A stretch of 42,305 bases of DNA from Oceanisphaera arctica. GTDB taxonomy: Bacteria; Pseudomonadota; Gammaproteobacteria; Enterobacterales; Aeromonadaceae. Positions 18,899 through 28,202 of this stretch are shown here, piece after piece. The stretch is taken from positions 1 to 42,305 of the forward strand of contig NZ_MPZM01000025.1 of NCBI RefSeq assembly GCF_002936955.1, written 5' to 3'. The number at the start of each line of letters is the position of its first letter. Within the stretch, counting starts at the first letter, position 1. Below the pieces are notes generated by a model. That model saw only the letters and a list, made by a program, of their open reading frames with translations, was not told where the DNA came from and did not search any database. The translations under genes and the position numbers were made by a program.

Positions 18899-20074
18899 AT
18901 GATACGTCTTGCCATTATCATCGTCATTCTGGTCGCCGGCCTGGTCATAGGTCCGGATATCACTGGCCAACAGGGTTATGTGCTGGTGGCCGCCGGTGAC
19001 TACACCATCGAAACCACCGCCACCGTCTTTCTGGTCGCCGTGGTGCTCTTCTATGTGTTGCTGCTGTTTGTCGAGTGGCTGCTGGGTCGCATCTTTGGCC
19101 TGAGCCATCGCACCCGCAGCTGGTTTGCCGGCCGCCGTCGTCGCAAGGCTCTGAGTTACACCCAGAGCGGCATGCAGGCGCTGGTGGCGGAAGACTATGC
19201 CACTGCCGAGAAGATGCTGCTCAAGGGCACCAAGGGCAACGATCAGGCCCTGCTCAACTACCTGAATGCGGCCACCGCCGCCCAGGCTCTGGGCCACGAA
19301 GAAAAGCGCGACGACTATTTGCGCCAGGCCCATGAGCAGAGCCCGGGCGCCGGCCTGGCGGTCGGTCTTACTCAGGCCCGACTGCAGTATCAGCAGGGCC
19401 AGCTTGAACAGGCCCTGTCCGGTGTACGCCAGCTGGAAAAAGAGTACGGCAGCCAGCCTGCCCTGCTCAAGCTGCAGAAAGACGTCTATTTCGCCACTGG
19501 TGAATGGTCATCTTTGCTGGAAACCCTGGACGCTCTGGCCAGTCAGGGGCTGATCGAAGCCGACGAGCAGCAGTTGCTCAAGCAGCAGGCTTATGCCGGC
19601 TGGTTTGACAGCACCGCCAATGCCGATGGCAGCGAGGGGCTGATTGCCCTGTGGCAGGGCCTGCCACGCAAGGAAAAATACCAGGCCGAGATTCTGGCCC
19701 CGCTGTGCGATCGGCTGATCGGGCTCAAAGCCCACAAGGAAGCCCAGCAGCTGCTGCTGGAAGGCCTGAACAAGAAAACCGATCCACTACTGCTGGCCTG
19801 CATGACCCGATTGCAGCTGAGCGATTATCACCCGCTGCTGACGGTGCTGGAGAAGAAGGCGAAACAAGAAACCCTGCCCGAGCTGCACTCCACCCTGGGC
19901 CAGCTGTATCTGAAAGACAGCAAGCCGAAAGAAGCGGAAGCGCATCTGCAGCAGGCGGTGGCACTCAAGCCATCCGCCGGCGACTATGTGCTGCTGGCCG
20001 GTCTGGCAGAGAAGCGCAAGGATCTGGCCAAGGCGAACAACTACTATCGCCACAGCCTGGCGCTGGCTCCCTGA
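18899..20074 (+). CDS. hemY: HemY, haem-operon TPR membrane protein
   Basis: 391 residues: HemY N-terminal domain with two transmembrane segments (LAIIIVILVAGLVIGPDI and TVFLVAVVLFYVLLLFVEWLLG), then tetratricopeptide-like helical repeats to the C-terminus (e.g. STLGQLYLKDSKPKEAEAHL). HemY of gammaproteobacteria is not protoporphyrinogen oxidase despite the shared name with the Bacillus gene; it is thought to organise late haem synthesis at the membrane. GGGGGAG precedes the ATG by 3 nt, and a strong terminator follows 21 nt after the stop. Confidence 0.93.
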   Translation: MIRLAIIIVILVAGLVIGPDITGQQGYVLVAAGDYTIETTATVFLVAVVLFYVLLLFVEWLLGRIFGLSHRTRSWFAGRRRRKALSYTQSGMQALVAEDYATAEKMLLKGTKGNDQALLNYLNAATAAQALGHEEKRDDYLRQAHEQSPGAGLAVGLTQARLQYQQGQLEQALSGVRQLEKEYGSQPALLKLQKDVYFATGEWSSLLETLDALASQGLIEADEQQLLKQQAYAGWFDSTANADGSEGLIALWQGLPRKEKYQAEILAPLCDRLIGLKAHKEAQQLLLEGLNKKTDPLLLACMTRLQLSDYHPLLTVLEKKAKQETLPELHSTLGQLYLKDSKPKEAEAHLQQAVALKPSAGDYVLLAGLAEKRKDLAKANNYYRHSLALAP

Positions 20075-20095
20075 GCCGGTATTGATCAAGATGAC

Positions 20096-20121
20096 AAAAG
20101 GAGCCGAAAGGCTCCTTTTTT
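20096..20121 (+). terminator. Terminator of hemCDXY
   Basis: Stem AAAAGGAGCC/GGCTCC with a GAAA tetraloop followed by six T. It is part of a 30-nt sequence (20092-20121) repeated perfectly in inverted orientation at 20601-20630. Confidence 0.9.
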
Positions 20122-20148
20122 GTGCTTAACACTTACTTAATTAAGTAT

Positions 20149-20564
20149 CTGGGCCTAAGTCCAGAGGCAACCGAATTACCTCCACCGACACGCTGTAAAT
20201 ACATCCCTGTACGCTCTACCGCTTCATCCCTGAAGCGGAAGGTCGGCAGAGGCAAACCCGGTTTCCTCTTCCTGAGCACCGAGTTATCTGAAGACTGCGC
20301 CAGCAGACTACTCTGGCTCATCAAGGAGGACAAAGGGATCTGCTCCGCCGACCATCACATGACAGGGCCGAAAAGTGCTCCTGCTATTTCGGCATTCCCG
20401 CCGTCCCAGGCGATCAGATGTCATGTGCTGAGCGCAGAGGGGCGCGCTTGTCTCGCCGTGACGAACGGTTTCAGCCTGACCGCACATCCAGTGAATGTTC
20501 GCAGTGGGCTGAAACGGTGAGTGTCATTTACCTGAGCGAGTCGGCAGAGCGGGCCCTTTGTCCG
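20149..20564 (+). repeat. Modular intergenic repeat, copy 4 (longest)
   Basis: Left module: GAGGCAAC and degenerate partner, hairpin TACA-TCCC-TGTA (20200-20211), perfect 8-bp hairpin CCGCTTCA-TCCC-TGAAGCGG (20219-20238), AAGGTCGG, degenerate GAGGCA arms, CACCGAGTTATCTGAAGAC. Right module: GGACAAAGGG (20328-20337) with CCCTTTGTCC (20554-20563). Nested inside are CACATGACA (20356-20364) with TGTCATGTG (20419-20427), itself enclosing GCCGAAA/TTTCGGC (20367-20393), then GTTTCAGCC (20468-20476) with GGCTGAAAC (20507-20515). It sits between convergent hemY and the GarR-type gene, flanked by two identical inverted terminators. No gene is evident. Confidence 0.85.
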
Positions 20565-20600
20565 ATGCGAGACGATAGGCCTTGGGCTTGACCAAACAAG

Positions 20601-20626
20601 AAAAAAGGAGCCTTTCGGCTCCTTTT
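20601..20626 (-). terminator. Terminator of the GarR-type dehydrogenase gene
   Basis: Read on the minus strand: AAAAGGAGCC-GAAA-GGCTCC followed by six T, directly after the stop codon at 20630-20628. The sequence is identical to the hemY terminator. Confidence 0.9.
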
Positions 20627-20627
20627 G

Positions 20628-21494
20628 TCAGTCCTTGTACAGCTTGATCAGGGTCGCAGGGTCTCGCTCCAGATACCCCTTGCTACCGTGCTGTCGCATC
20701 AGCTGGGCGGCCAGCCCCGACATCGGCGTGGCGCTGCCCTCACGCAGGCTCTGGGCCACTGCCATGTCCAGATCCTTGAGCAGGGTGCGTACATGCCACT
20801 TGGGATCCGGATCGGATTCATCGGCCATCAGAGGGCCGGTGATCTGCATCGGCTTGGAGTCGGCGAAACCGCCGGCCAGCGCCTCGGGGATTTTGTCCGC
20901 ATCTACGCCGCAGGCCTTGGCCAGCGCCATCATTTCCGCCAGTACCATCAGGTTGCAGCCGACGATCATCTGATTACAGACCTTGGTGACCTGACCGGCA
21001 CCAACAGGGCCCATGTGGGTGGCGCGCTGTGACAGCGGCGCCAGCACTGGCCGAATACGCTCTATGTCGGCGGCGTCGCCACCACACATGATGGCCAGGC
21101 TCCCCGCCTCGGCGCCGGCAACACCACCGGATACCGGCGAGTCGACCCACCCCATGCCACACTGGGCCTTGAGCCGGGCAGCAAAGTCCCGGGTCGCTTC
21201 CGGATCCGAGCTGGAAAAGTCCACCAGCAGCTGATCTGCCCGACCGTGGCCGGCCACACCACCGGCGCCGAGCACCACCTCTTCTACCACGGCGGTATTG
21301 GCCAGGCACAGCAGCACCAGATCCACCTGCTCAACCAGCTCGCCGATGCTGCTCGCCACGGTAGCACCCGCGGCTTTCACTTCGGCCAGCTTGTCTGAGC
21401 TACGGTTCCATACCGACACCTCAAAACCGGCCTGCAGCAAACGCTGCGTCATCGGCTTGCCCATCAGTCCTATTCCGATAAAGCCCAGTTTCAT
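20628..21494 (-). CDS. NAD(P)-dependent beta-hydroxyacid dehydrogenase (GarR/GlxR family)
   Basis: 288 residues. Rossmann domain opening MKLGFIGIGLMGKPMTQRLLQAG with GxGxMG, the substrate signature VDSPVSGGVAGAEAGSLAIMCGG, the catalytic lysine segment GPVGAGQVTKVCNQMIVGCNL and an all-helical C-terminal domain. Closest in pattern to tartronate semialdehyde reductases (GarR/GlxR), but 3-hydroxyisobutyrate or succinic semialdehyde reduction cannot be excluded, and no glyoxylate or galactarate genes adjoin it. AGGGAG precedes the ATG by 9 nt. Confidence 0.88.
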   Translation of the reverse strand: MKLGFIGIGLMGKPMTQRLLQAGFEVSVWNRSSDKLAEVKAAGATVASSIGELVEQVDLVLLCLANTAVVEEVVLGAGGVAGHGRADQLLVDFSSSDPEATRDFAARLKAQCGMGWVDSPVSGGVAGAEAGSLAIMCGGDAADIERIRPVLAPLSQRATHMGPVGAGQVTKVCNQMIVGCNLMVLAEMMALAKACGVDADKIPEALAGGFADSKPMQITGPLMADESDPDPKWHVRTLLKDLDMAVAQSLREGSATPMSGLAAQLMRQHGSKGYLERDPATLIKLYKD

Positions 21495-21528
21495 TAATAT
21501 TTCTCCCTGTTGGTCGTATATTTAGTCT

Positions 21529-21552
21529 GGTAACACGTACTGCCTTGTTACC
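21529..21552. promoter_or_regulatory. Candidate operator upstream of the GarR-type gene
   Basis: Perfect 7-bp dyad GGTAACA-N10-TGTTACC lies 35-58 bp before the dehydrogenase start codon, where a repressor or activator would act. It is symmetrical enough for a dimeric regulator, but no cognate regulator gene is adjacent. The rest of the 21495-22090 gap (about 600 bp) holds only this, the -10-like element below and no convincing gene. Confidence 0.35.
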
Positions 21553-21729
21553 TGATTGAACACAAGCCGAGTCTGTCGGTATGTTATCCCAAGTATCGCA
21601 ACGACGACACCAACCGCATGGCTTAAGATCCCGCGCCTCAGCACCCAGACCAAGCTCGTCAGCCATCGGGCCGGTGAGACTGAAAACCGAATTAAAACGA
21701 ATTTTTTGCCAGAATTGCGGCCCAGCGCC

Positions 21730-21758
21730 TAGACGGTTTTTTTTCACTACGATATAAT
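21730..21758 (+). promoter_or_regulatory. Possible urease operon promoter
   Basis: A perfect -10 TATAAT (21753-21758) lies 17 bp after a moderate -35 TAGACG (21730-21735). If used for ureD it implies a leader of over 300 nt. I see no clear NtrC/sigma-54, NikR or LysR-type site nearby. Assignment is tentative. Confidence 0.35.
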
Positions 21759-22090
21759 CGGCACAGGGCACAGCTGGTGGTTCGAAAAGTCTGTTTTTTC
21801 AGGCCTTTGAGTTCCTCAAATTGGCATACACACCCAGAGACGTTCGTCTCCGCCCTAATCTGTATACGAATTTTATCTGCATCAGTTTTGCATTTTACAA
21901 GCAATCAATGCTCGCAAGCTGATAACCGGCGCCGGCTGACAAGCCGACTCCGTCAACCTGACCGTACCTGCGCACGTAGACGTTCGAGATCATTCTGCTA
22001 TCTTCAGCTTATAGCCCTGCCTGTCAGGAAAATCGGCTGATGGATCAGCGGAGGTACTGCGTTGGGCTCATAAAAAAGGTGTTCGATGGC

Positions 22091-22999
22091 ATGACGACTC
22101 TTTCCTCTATACCCGTAAAAAAACGGGCAGTCGTGGATTCTGGGCATCGCTTTGATGCCGGCCGCCACTGGGCGGCCTCTTTAACACTGGGTTTTGGTAC
22201 CCGCACGGACGGTGATGCCACCATCACCAGCATGATCAAAGCCCACCATTTTGGGCCCTTGCGCGTGCAGAGGCCATTTTATCCGGAAGGCCGCGACGGC
22301 TGTTGTCATGTGTATCTGTTGCACCCACCTGGTGGCCTGGTCAGTGGCGATGCGCTCAGCGTTGATGTCACCGTGGCGGCAGGCGCTCATGCTCTGTTAA
22401 CCACACCTTCCGCCAACAAACTCTACAAAGCCGACAGTAACAGCGTCGCCTGGACTCAGCACACTCATCTGAAAGTGGCTGATGGCGCTACGCTGGAATG
22501 GTTGCCTCAGGAAACCCTGGCGTTCGACGGCTCCCGTGGCGAGCAAACGTTCATTATCGAGCTGGAAGACAACGCCAAATGCCTGGGCTGGGAAATCCTT
22601 GGCCTCGGCCGCCCCGCCAGCGTGCTGCCGTTCGTCAACGGCCACCTCGAACAACGCTTCCAGGTTACCCGTAATGGCCGCCCCTTGTGGTTGGAGCGCC
22701 AGTCTCTGGACCCCAGTCATCGCCGCTTCACCGGTAAATGGGGGCAGGGCGGTGCCACCGTACACGCTACCTTGTGGGCGATTGGCCTGGCCGATCCCGC
22801 TGAAGCCGTCGAAGCGCTGCGTGCACAGCTGCCCGCCAACTGTCGCTGGGCGGTGACTTATCGCCGTGGCGTGCTGCTGGTTCGCTACCTCGGCCATGAA
22901 CGCAACGAAGTATGGGATTTGTTTCAACAGGCGCGAGTCATTCTGCGCCCGCGGCTGACTGGGCACGAGGCCACTGTGCCCCGGATCTGGCTGACCTGA
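22091..22999 (+). CDS. ureD: Urease accessory protein UreD
   Basis: 302 residues. UreD (UreH) binds apo-urease and scaffolds UreF/UreG for nickel insertion. Family blocks seen: HFGPLRVQRPFYPEG, VYLLHPPGGLVSGDAL, ANKLYKAD, LEWLPQETLAFDGSRGEQ, and the terminal RPRLTGHEATVPRIWLT, nearly as in Klebsiella. Two starts are plausible; 22091 (MTTLSS) gives the typical length, and 22040 would add 17 residues with AGGA 10 nt upstream. First gene of the urease operon. Confidence 0.93.
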   Translation: MTTLSSIPVKKRAVVDSGHRFDAGRHWAASLTLGFGTRTDGDATITSMIKAHHFGPLRVQRPFYPEGRDGCCHVYLLHPPGGLVSGDALSVDVTVAAGAHALLTTPSANKLYKADSNSVAWTQHTHLKVADGATLEWLPQETLAFDGSRGEQTFIIELEDNAKCLGWEILGLGRPASVLPFVNGHLEQRFQVTRNGRPLWLERQSLDPSHRRFTGKWGQGGATVHATLWAIGLADPAEAVEALRAQLPANCRWAVTYRRGVLLVRYLGHERNEVWDLFQQARVILRPRLTGHEATVPRIWLT

Positions 23000-23006
23000 T
23001 TATTCA

Positions 23007-23028
23007 CGCCAAAGCACCCGCTTTGGCG
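23007..23028 (+). other. Intercistronic hairpin between ureD and ureA
   Basis: Perfect 9-bp stem CGCCAAAGC/GCTTTGGCG with loop ACCC and no following T tract, in the 100-nt gap between ureD and ureA. It could stabilise the 5' end of the structural-gene mRNA after processing, or act as a partial terminator. Confidence 0.5.
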
Positions 23029-23099
23029 ACGACCAACGCCTATGCGTATGAACAGCATGGGCCATCAATATACAACGTCGACGACTAACGGAGTTAGCG

Positions 23100-23402
23100 A
23101 TGGAATTAACGCCAAGAGATAAAGACAAGTTGCTGTTATTTACCGCCGGGCTACTGGCTGAGCGCCGCAAGGCCAAAGGCCTCAAGCTGAATTACCCTGA
23201 ATCGATTGCGCTGATCAGTTGCGTCATTATGGAAGGTGCCCGCGAAGGCCGCACCGTGGCGGACATGATGAGTGCCGGCCGTGAAATACTGACCCGTGAC
23301 GATGTTATGGACGGCGTGGCCGAGATGATCCAGGACGTTCAGATCGAAGCAACCTTTCCCGACGGTACCAAGCTGGTCACCGTTCATCACCCCATTGTCT
23401 GA
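23100..23402 (+). CDS. ureA: Urease gamma subunit
   Basis: 100 residues, the normal length for UreA. Begins [40 protein letters not shown] and contains the conserved [18 protein letters not shown] and [20 protein letters not shown]-type end (here [24 protein letters not shown]). Forms the trimeric (alpha-beta-gamma)3 cytosolic urease with UreB and UreC. ACGGAG precedes the start by 8 nt. Confidence 0.97.
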   Translation: MELTPRDKDKLLLFTAGLLAERRKAKGLKLNYPESIALISCVIMEGAREGRTVADMMSAGREILTRDDVMDGVAEMIQDVQIEATFPDGTKLVTVHHPIV

Positions 23403-23413
23403 GGAAGCTAGCC

Positions 23414-23749
23414 ATGATCCCCGGTGAATATCAGCTGCAAAGCGGTGACATCGAACTGTGTGTTGGTCGTGACAGCATCACCATGAATGTCGCCAACACC
23501 GGCGACCGTCCCATACAGGTCGGTTCCCACTATCATTTTGCCGAAACCAATCAGGCCCTGCGCTTTGATCGCAAACAGGCCTACGGGTATCGCCTGGCAA
23601 TCGCCGCAGGTACGGCGATTCGTTTCGAGCCGGGCCAGAGCCGCGAGGTCTCGTTGATTCCGTTTTCCGGCCTGCGCCGCATCTACGGCTTTCGTGGTGA
23701 GGTTATGGGGCCATTGGACAAGAGCCCGAAAGAGGGAGCAGTAACATGA
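23414..23749 (+). CDS. ureB: Urease beta subunit
   Basis: 111 residues. Conserved opening [63 protein letters not shown] and the terminal [14 protein letters not shown]. Starts 11 nt after ureA with GAGGAAG upstream, and overlaps ureC by ATGA. Separate gamma and beta genes are the usual bacterial arrangement, unlike the Helicobacter fusion. Confidence 0.97.
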   Translation: MIPGEYQLQSGDIELCVGRDSITMNVANTGDRPIQVGSHYHFAETNQALRFDRKQAYGYRLAIAAGTAIRFEPGQSREVSLIPFSGLRRIYGFRGEVMGPLDKSPKEGAVT

Positions 23750-25449
23750 AGATTTCCCGTCAAGCGTATGCGGACATGTATGGCCCGACCACCGGTGACC
23801 GGATCCGCCTGGGTGATACCGAATTGTGGATCGAAATCGAACACGACCACACCCATTACGGTGAAGAAGTAAAATTCGGTGGCGGCAAAGTGATTCGTGA
23901 CGGCATGGGACAGAGCCAGCGTTGTGACGATGCGGTGATGGACACTGTCATTACCAACGCCATCATTATCGACTGGTGGGGCATCGTTAAAGCCGATGTG
24001 GGTCTGAAAAACGGTCGCATCGCGGCCATCGGCAAGGCCGGAAACCCGGATACCCAGCCCGATATTGACATCGTTATCGGCCCCGGAACCGAAATCATCG
24101 CCGGTGAAGGTAACATCCTGACCGCCGGCGGCGTCGATACCCACGTGCATTACATCTGTCCGCAGCAGGTTGACGAAGCGCTGATGAGTGGTCTGACGAC
24201 CATGATCGGTGGTGGCACCGGCCCGGCCACCGGCTCCACCGCGACCACCCACACCCCCGGCCCCTGGCATCTGGGCAAAATGATGCAGGCGGTGGATGAT
24301 TTACCGATCAACATCGGCTTTCTCGGCAAAGGCAGCGCCAGTACGCCAGAAGCGCTGGAGCAACAGGTCAAAGCCGGAGCCATGAGCCTGAAAATCCACG
24401 AGGATTGGGGCGCAGCGCCGGCCTCCATCAGCAACGCACTGGATGTGGCCGATCGCTACGACATACAGGTCGCCATTCACGCCGACAGCCTGAACGAATC
24501 CGGCTTTGTGGAAGACACCCTGGCGGCCTTCAAAGACCGTTGCATTCACACCTACCACACCGAAGGTGCCGGTGGTGGTCACGCGCCCGATATTATCGTC
24601 GCCTGTGGCCTGCCCAACGTATTGCCGTCGTCCACCAACCCGACCCGGCCGTACACCATTAACACCATTGATGAACACCTCGACATGCTGATGGTGTGTC
24701 ATCACCTGGATCCCAATATTCCGGAAGACGTGGCCTTTGCCGATTCCCGCATCCGTCGCGAAACCATTGCCGCCGAAGACATCCTTCACGACCTAGGGGT
24801 GATTTCGATGGTCTCTTCCGATTCCCAGGCCATGGGCCGGATTGGTGAAGTGGTATGTCGCACCTGGCAAACTGCGCACAAAATGCGCCTTCAGCGCGGC
24901 CTGTTGCCGGAAGACCAGGAGCGAGGCACCGACAACTTCCGGGTGAAGCGTTACATCGCCAAATACACCATCAACCCGGCGATTACCCACGGCGTTGGCC
25001 ACGAAGTCGGCTCCATAGAAGTCGGCAAGTTTGCGGATCTGGTGTTGTGGAAACCAATGTTCTTCGGCGTCAAACCGTCGATCATCCTGAAAGGCGGCAT
25101 GATAGCCGGAGCGGCCATGGGCGACCCCAACGCTTCCATATCCACGCCACAACCGGTGCATTACCGCCGCATGTTCGGTGCCTTAGGCAGAGCGGCAGCC
25201 GCAACCCGGATGACCTTCGTCAGTCAGGCCGCCATGAACACCGGGCTGGAAGAAAAACTGGGCCTGAAGAGCCCGCTGGTGGCGGTTAAAAACGTCCGCC
25301 AGATGCGTAAGAGCGATATGAAGCTGAACGACGCCTGCCCGAAACTGACGGTAGACCCACAAACCTACGAAGTTCACGCAGACGGCGTGTTACTGACCTG
25401 TGAGCCGCTGTCCGAGTTGCCATTGGCCCAGCGCTATCATTTGTTCTAA
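23746..25449 (+). CDS. ureC: Urease alpha (catalytic) subunit
   Basis: 567 residues, full length. Hydrolyses urea to ammonia and carbamate with a dinickel centre. All metal ligands are visible: the HVHYICPQQ pair, the carbamylated Lys in [12 protein letters not shown], His in [10 protein letters not shown], His in [15 protein letters not shown] and Asp in [13 protein letters not shown]; the catalytic flap His is in [22 protein letters not shown]. Nothing suggests inactivation. Confidence 0.98.
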   Translation: MKISRQAYADMYGPTTGDRIRLGDTELWIEIEHDHTHYGEEVKFGGGKVIRDGMGQSQRCDDAVMDTVITNAIIIDWWGIVKADVGLKNGRIAAIGKAGNPDTQPDIDIVIGPGTEIIAGEGNILTAGGVDTHVHYICPQQVDEALMSGLTTMIGGGTGPATGSTATTHTPGPWHLGKMMQAVDDLPINIGFLGKGSASTPEALEQQVKAGAMSLKIHEDWGAAPASISNALDVADRYDIQVAIHADSLNESGFVEDTLAAFKDRCIHTYHTEGAGGGHAPDIIVACGLPNVLPSSTNPTRPYTINTIDEHLDMLMVCHHLDPNIPEDVAFADSRIRRETIAAEDILHDLGVISMVSSDSQAMGRIGEVVCRTWQTAHKMRLQRGLLPEDQERGTDNFRVKRYIAKYTINPAITHGVGHEVGSIEVGKFADLVLWKPMFFGVKPSIILKGGMIAGAAMGDPNASISTPQPVHYRRMFGALGRAAAATRMTFVSQAAMNTGLEEKLGLKSPLVAVKNVRQMRKSDMKLNDACPKLTVDPQTYEVHADGVLLTCEPLSELPLAQRYHLF

Positions 25450-25470
25450 ATCGCTTGCAAGGACAACTAA

Positions 25471-25995
25471 ATGCTTGAATTAACACAGCGAATAGACGGC
25501 AGCACCCAGGCCGAGGTGTACGACACACTGACCTTACCCTACGAGCTGCGCATCCGTGGCCGCCTGAAGGCGGTGACCGATAACGGCCGCGACGTCGGCC
25601 TGTTCCTCGATCGTGGCCCGGTGCTGCGCCACGGCGATCTGTTGCAGGCCAGCAGCGGTGAGGTGATCCGTATTTGTGCCGCCGACGAGCCGGTAACTAC
25701 CGCGTTCATCGAGGGCGGTCTGCCGTTGGGACGGTTGTGCTACCACCTGGGTAACCGCCACGTGTCGCTCGCCATTGGCGCAGACGCAGACGGCCGCCAC
25801 TGGGTGCGATTCCCGCCGGACCACGTACTGGAAGAGCTGGCGGTACTGCTGGGTGCCACCCTGAGCCACCACGAGGCGCCGTTTGACCCTGAATCGGGTG
25901 CCTATGCCCACGCCGGGCGAGAACATTCTCACGGGCACTCTCACGGCCATGGACATGATCACTCCCATGACGACGACCATAACCATGCACACTGA
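25471..25995 (+). CDS. ureE: Urease nickel metallochaperone UreE
   Basis: 174 residues: N-terminal peptide-binding domain, C-terminal metal-binding domain with the dimer-interface His in YHLGNRHVSLAIG, and a long His-rich tail (HSHGHSHGHGHDHSH and following, about 15 His in the last 28 residues) that stores or delivers nickel. Its last bases overlap the ureF start. Confidence 0.96.
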   Translation: MLELTQRIDGSTQAEVYDTLTLPYELRIRGRLKAVTDNGRDVGLFLDRGPVLRHGDLLQASSGEVIRICAADEPVTTAFIEGGLPLGRLCYHLGNRHVSLAIGADADGRHWVRFPPDHVLEELAVLLGATLSHHEAPFDPESGAYAHAGREHSHGHSHGHGHDHSHDDDHNHAH

Positions 25996-26692
25996 TAACC
26001 AACCAGTCGTGGCCAGTGATCTGGCATTGCTGGGGTTGATGCAACTGATCAGCCCGGCATTGCCGATTGGTGCATTCGCCTGGTCACAAGGTTTGGAGAG
26101 TGCGTTTGAGCTGGGCTGGGTGCGCAACGAACAGGAACTGGGCGAGTGGCTGGAAGGCGTACTCGACGATGGCCTGAGCCGGTGCGAATTGCCGGTGCTG
26201 GCGCGGCTACAGAATTGCTGGGCCAAGGGCGACAGCGACGGCCTGGCATTCTGGAACGACTGGCTGCACGCCAACCGCGAAACCGCCGAACTCAGCGATG
26301 AAGACACGCGTTTAGGGCTGGCATTGATGCGCTTGCTCACCAGCCTGTCGCTGCAGCCGCAGGCAGAGCAGGGCCACGCCCAACTGCCGGAAGAGCCCGG
26401 TTACGTCACCGTGTTCGCCTGGACCGCACACCAACGGCAAGTGCCGGTGCGCCAGACTTTGCTCGGCTTTGTCTGGGGCTGGCTGGAAAACCAGCTCGCG
26501 GTGGCCTGCAAAGCCATGCCTTTAGGGCATACCGCCGCTCAGCGCCTGAACGAACAGTTGCGCCCCAAGCTGGTGGTTGCGGTTGAAACCGCACTGGCGT
26601 TAACCGACGAGCAACTGGGCCCGATTTTACCGGGGCTGGCCCTCGGCAGTGCCCAGCATGAAACCCAGTATTCAAGATTATTCCGAAGCTGA
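25985..26692 (+). CDS. ureF: Urease accessory protein UreF
   Basis: 235 residues. UreF gates GTP hydrolysis by UreG in the UreDFG complex. Family signature [29 protein letters not shown] near the N-terminus, and [17 protein letters not shown] near the C-terminus. The ATG at 25985 lies inside the last codons of ureE and has no good ribosome site, so translation is probably coupled; other in-frame starts (25967, 25883) lie further inside the ureE His tail. Confidence 0.93.
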   Translation: MHTDNQPVVASDLALLGLMQLISPALPIGAFAWSQGLESAFELGWVRNEQELGEWLEGVLDDGLSRCELPVLARLQNCWAKGDSDGLAFWNDWLHANRETAELSDEDTRLGLALMRLLTSLSLQPQAEQGHAQLPEEPGYVTVFAWTAHQRQVPVRQTLLGFVWGWLENQLAVACKAMPLGHTAAQRLNEQLRPKLVVAVETALALTDEQLGPILPGLALGSAQHETQYSRLFRS

Positions 26693-26723
26693 CCGCTTCG
26701 ACCTCACTGAAGGAAAAGTCGCA

Positions 26724-27362
<639 letters not shown>

Positions 27363-27430
27363 GCGATCAGGCTCCAGCTAAAAACAATCAATAATCCAAT
27401 AACAAACAGCGTAAATTAACGGAGAACACC

Positions 27431-28015
27431 ATGAACAAAATGACTAAATTGCTGATGACCGTTGGCCTGATGCTGACCGCCACCGCCGCCTCTGCCCACC
27501 CCGGCCATGACGGGCACACCCACAGCGATTTTCTCAGCGGTTTGCTGCACCCCATGATGGGCCTTGACCACCTGCTGGCCATGGCCGCCATCGGTTTCTG
27601 GAGCATCCGCCAGAACACCGCCATGAAAAATGGCACGCCTTTGTTTGTGGTGGGTGGCATGATCGTGGGTGCGGCCCTGGCCTGGGGCGGCCTGAGTCTG
27701 GTCGGTGTGGAAACCGGCATCGCCATGTCGGTCCTGCTGGCCGGCGTGCTGATCGCCACCATGGCCAAGCTGCCCACCGCCATTGGCGGCACCCTGGTCG
27801 CCCTGTTCATGATCACCCACGGCTACGCCCACGGTACCGAAATGACCGCCGGCGCCAGCCTGATGTCTTACATGGCCGGCTTCGTCATCGCCACCTTGGC
27901 CATTACCTTTGCCGGCCGTCGTCTGGGTGCTGCCATGCAGAAAGCCGACAACCGCGTAACCCGAGCCCTGGGTGGTGTGGTTGCAGTAGTTGGTGGTGTG
28001 TTGGCTGCTGGCTGA
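27431..28015 (+). CDS. ureJ: HupE/UreJ family nickel permease
   Basis: 194-residue membrane protein. Cleavable signal peptide (to ATAASA), then a His-rich mature start HPGHDGHTHSDFLSGLLHPMMGLDHLLAMAAIGFW, the metal-binding signature of HupE/UreJ, followed by about five more hydrophobic segments. The family imports nickel for hydrogenase or urease; its position 68 nt after ureG suggests supply of nickel to this urease. A terminator follows. Confidence 0.92.
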   Translation: MNKMTKLLMTVGLMLTATAASAHPGHDGHTHSDFLSGLLHPMMGLDHLLAMAAIGFWSIRQNTAMKNGTPLFVVGGMIVGAALAWGGLSLVGVETGIAMSVLLAGVLIATMAKLPTAIGGTLVALFMITHGYAHGTEMTAGASLMSYMAGFVIATLAITFAGRRLGAAMQKADNRVTRALGGVVAVVGGVLAAG

Positions 28016-28053
28016 ACCCCGCTGAAACGGTAAGCTGTCCATAGGGCAAGTCC

Positions 28054-28084
28054 AAAAAGCCGCGCGGACTTCGTGCGGCTTTTT
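28054..28084 (+). terminator. Terminator of the urease operon
   Basis: Stem AAAAAGCCGC/GCGGCTTTTT around an 11-nt loop, ending in a run of five T, 38 nt after the ureJ stop. Confidence 0.88.
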
Positions 28085-28202
28085 AAGTTTAGGGGCCCCG
28101 TCTTGAACCATTACCCGCTCTGAATGAGCCAAAAAGGCAGACGGTGGTACCGAGTCAAACTGAAATCCAGTTAACTTTATATCAAGCAGGAGTTATATCG
28201 AT

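Noticed and set aside
20149-20564. CRISPR or integron attC array
   Set aside because: Repeats are nested inverted hairpins of unequal length without regular spacers, integrase or cas genes.
21777-22040. 87-codon frame before ureD
   Set aside because: GTG start without a ribosome site and arginine/cysteine-rich translation unlike a protein; treated as leader DNA.
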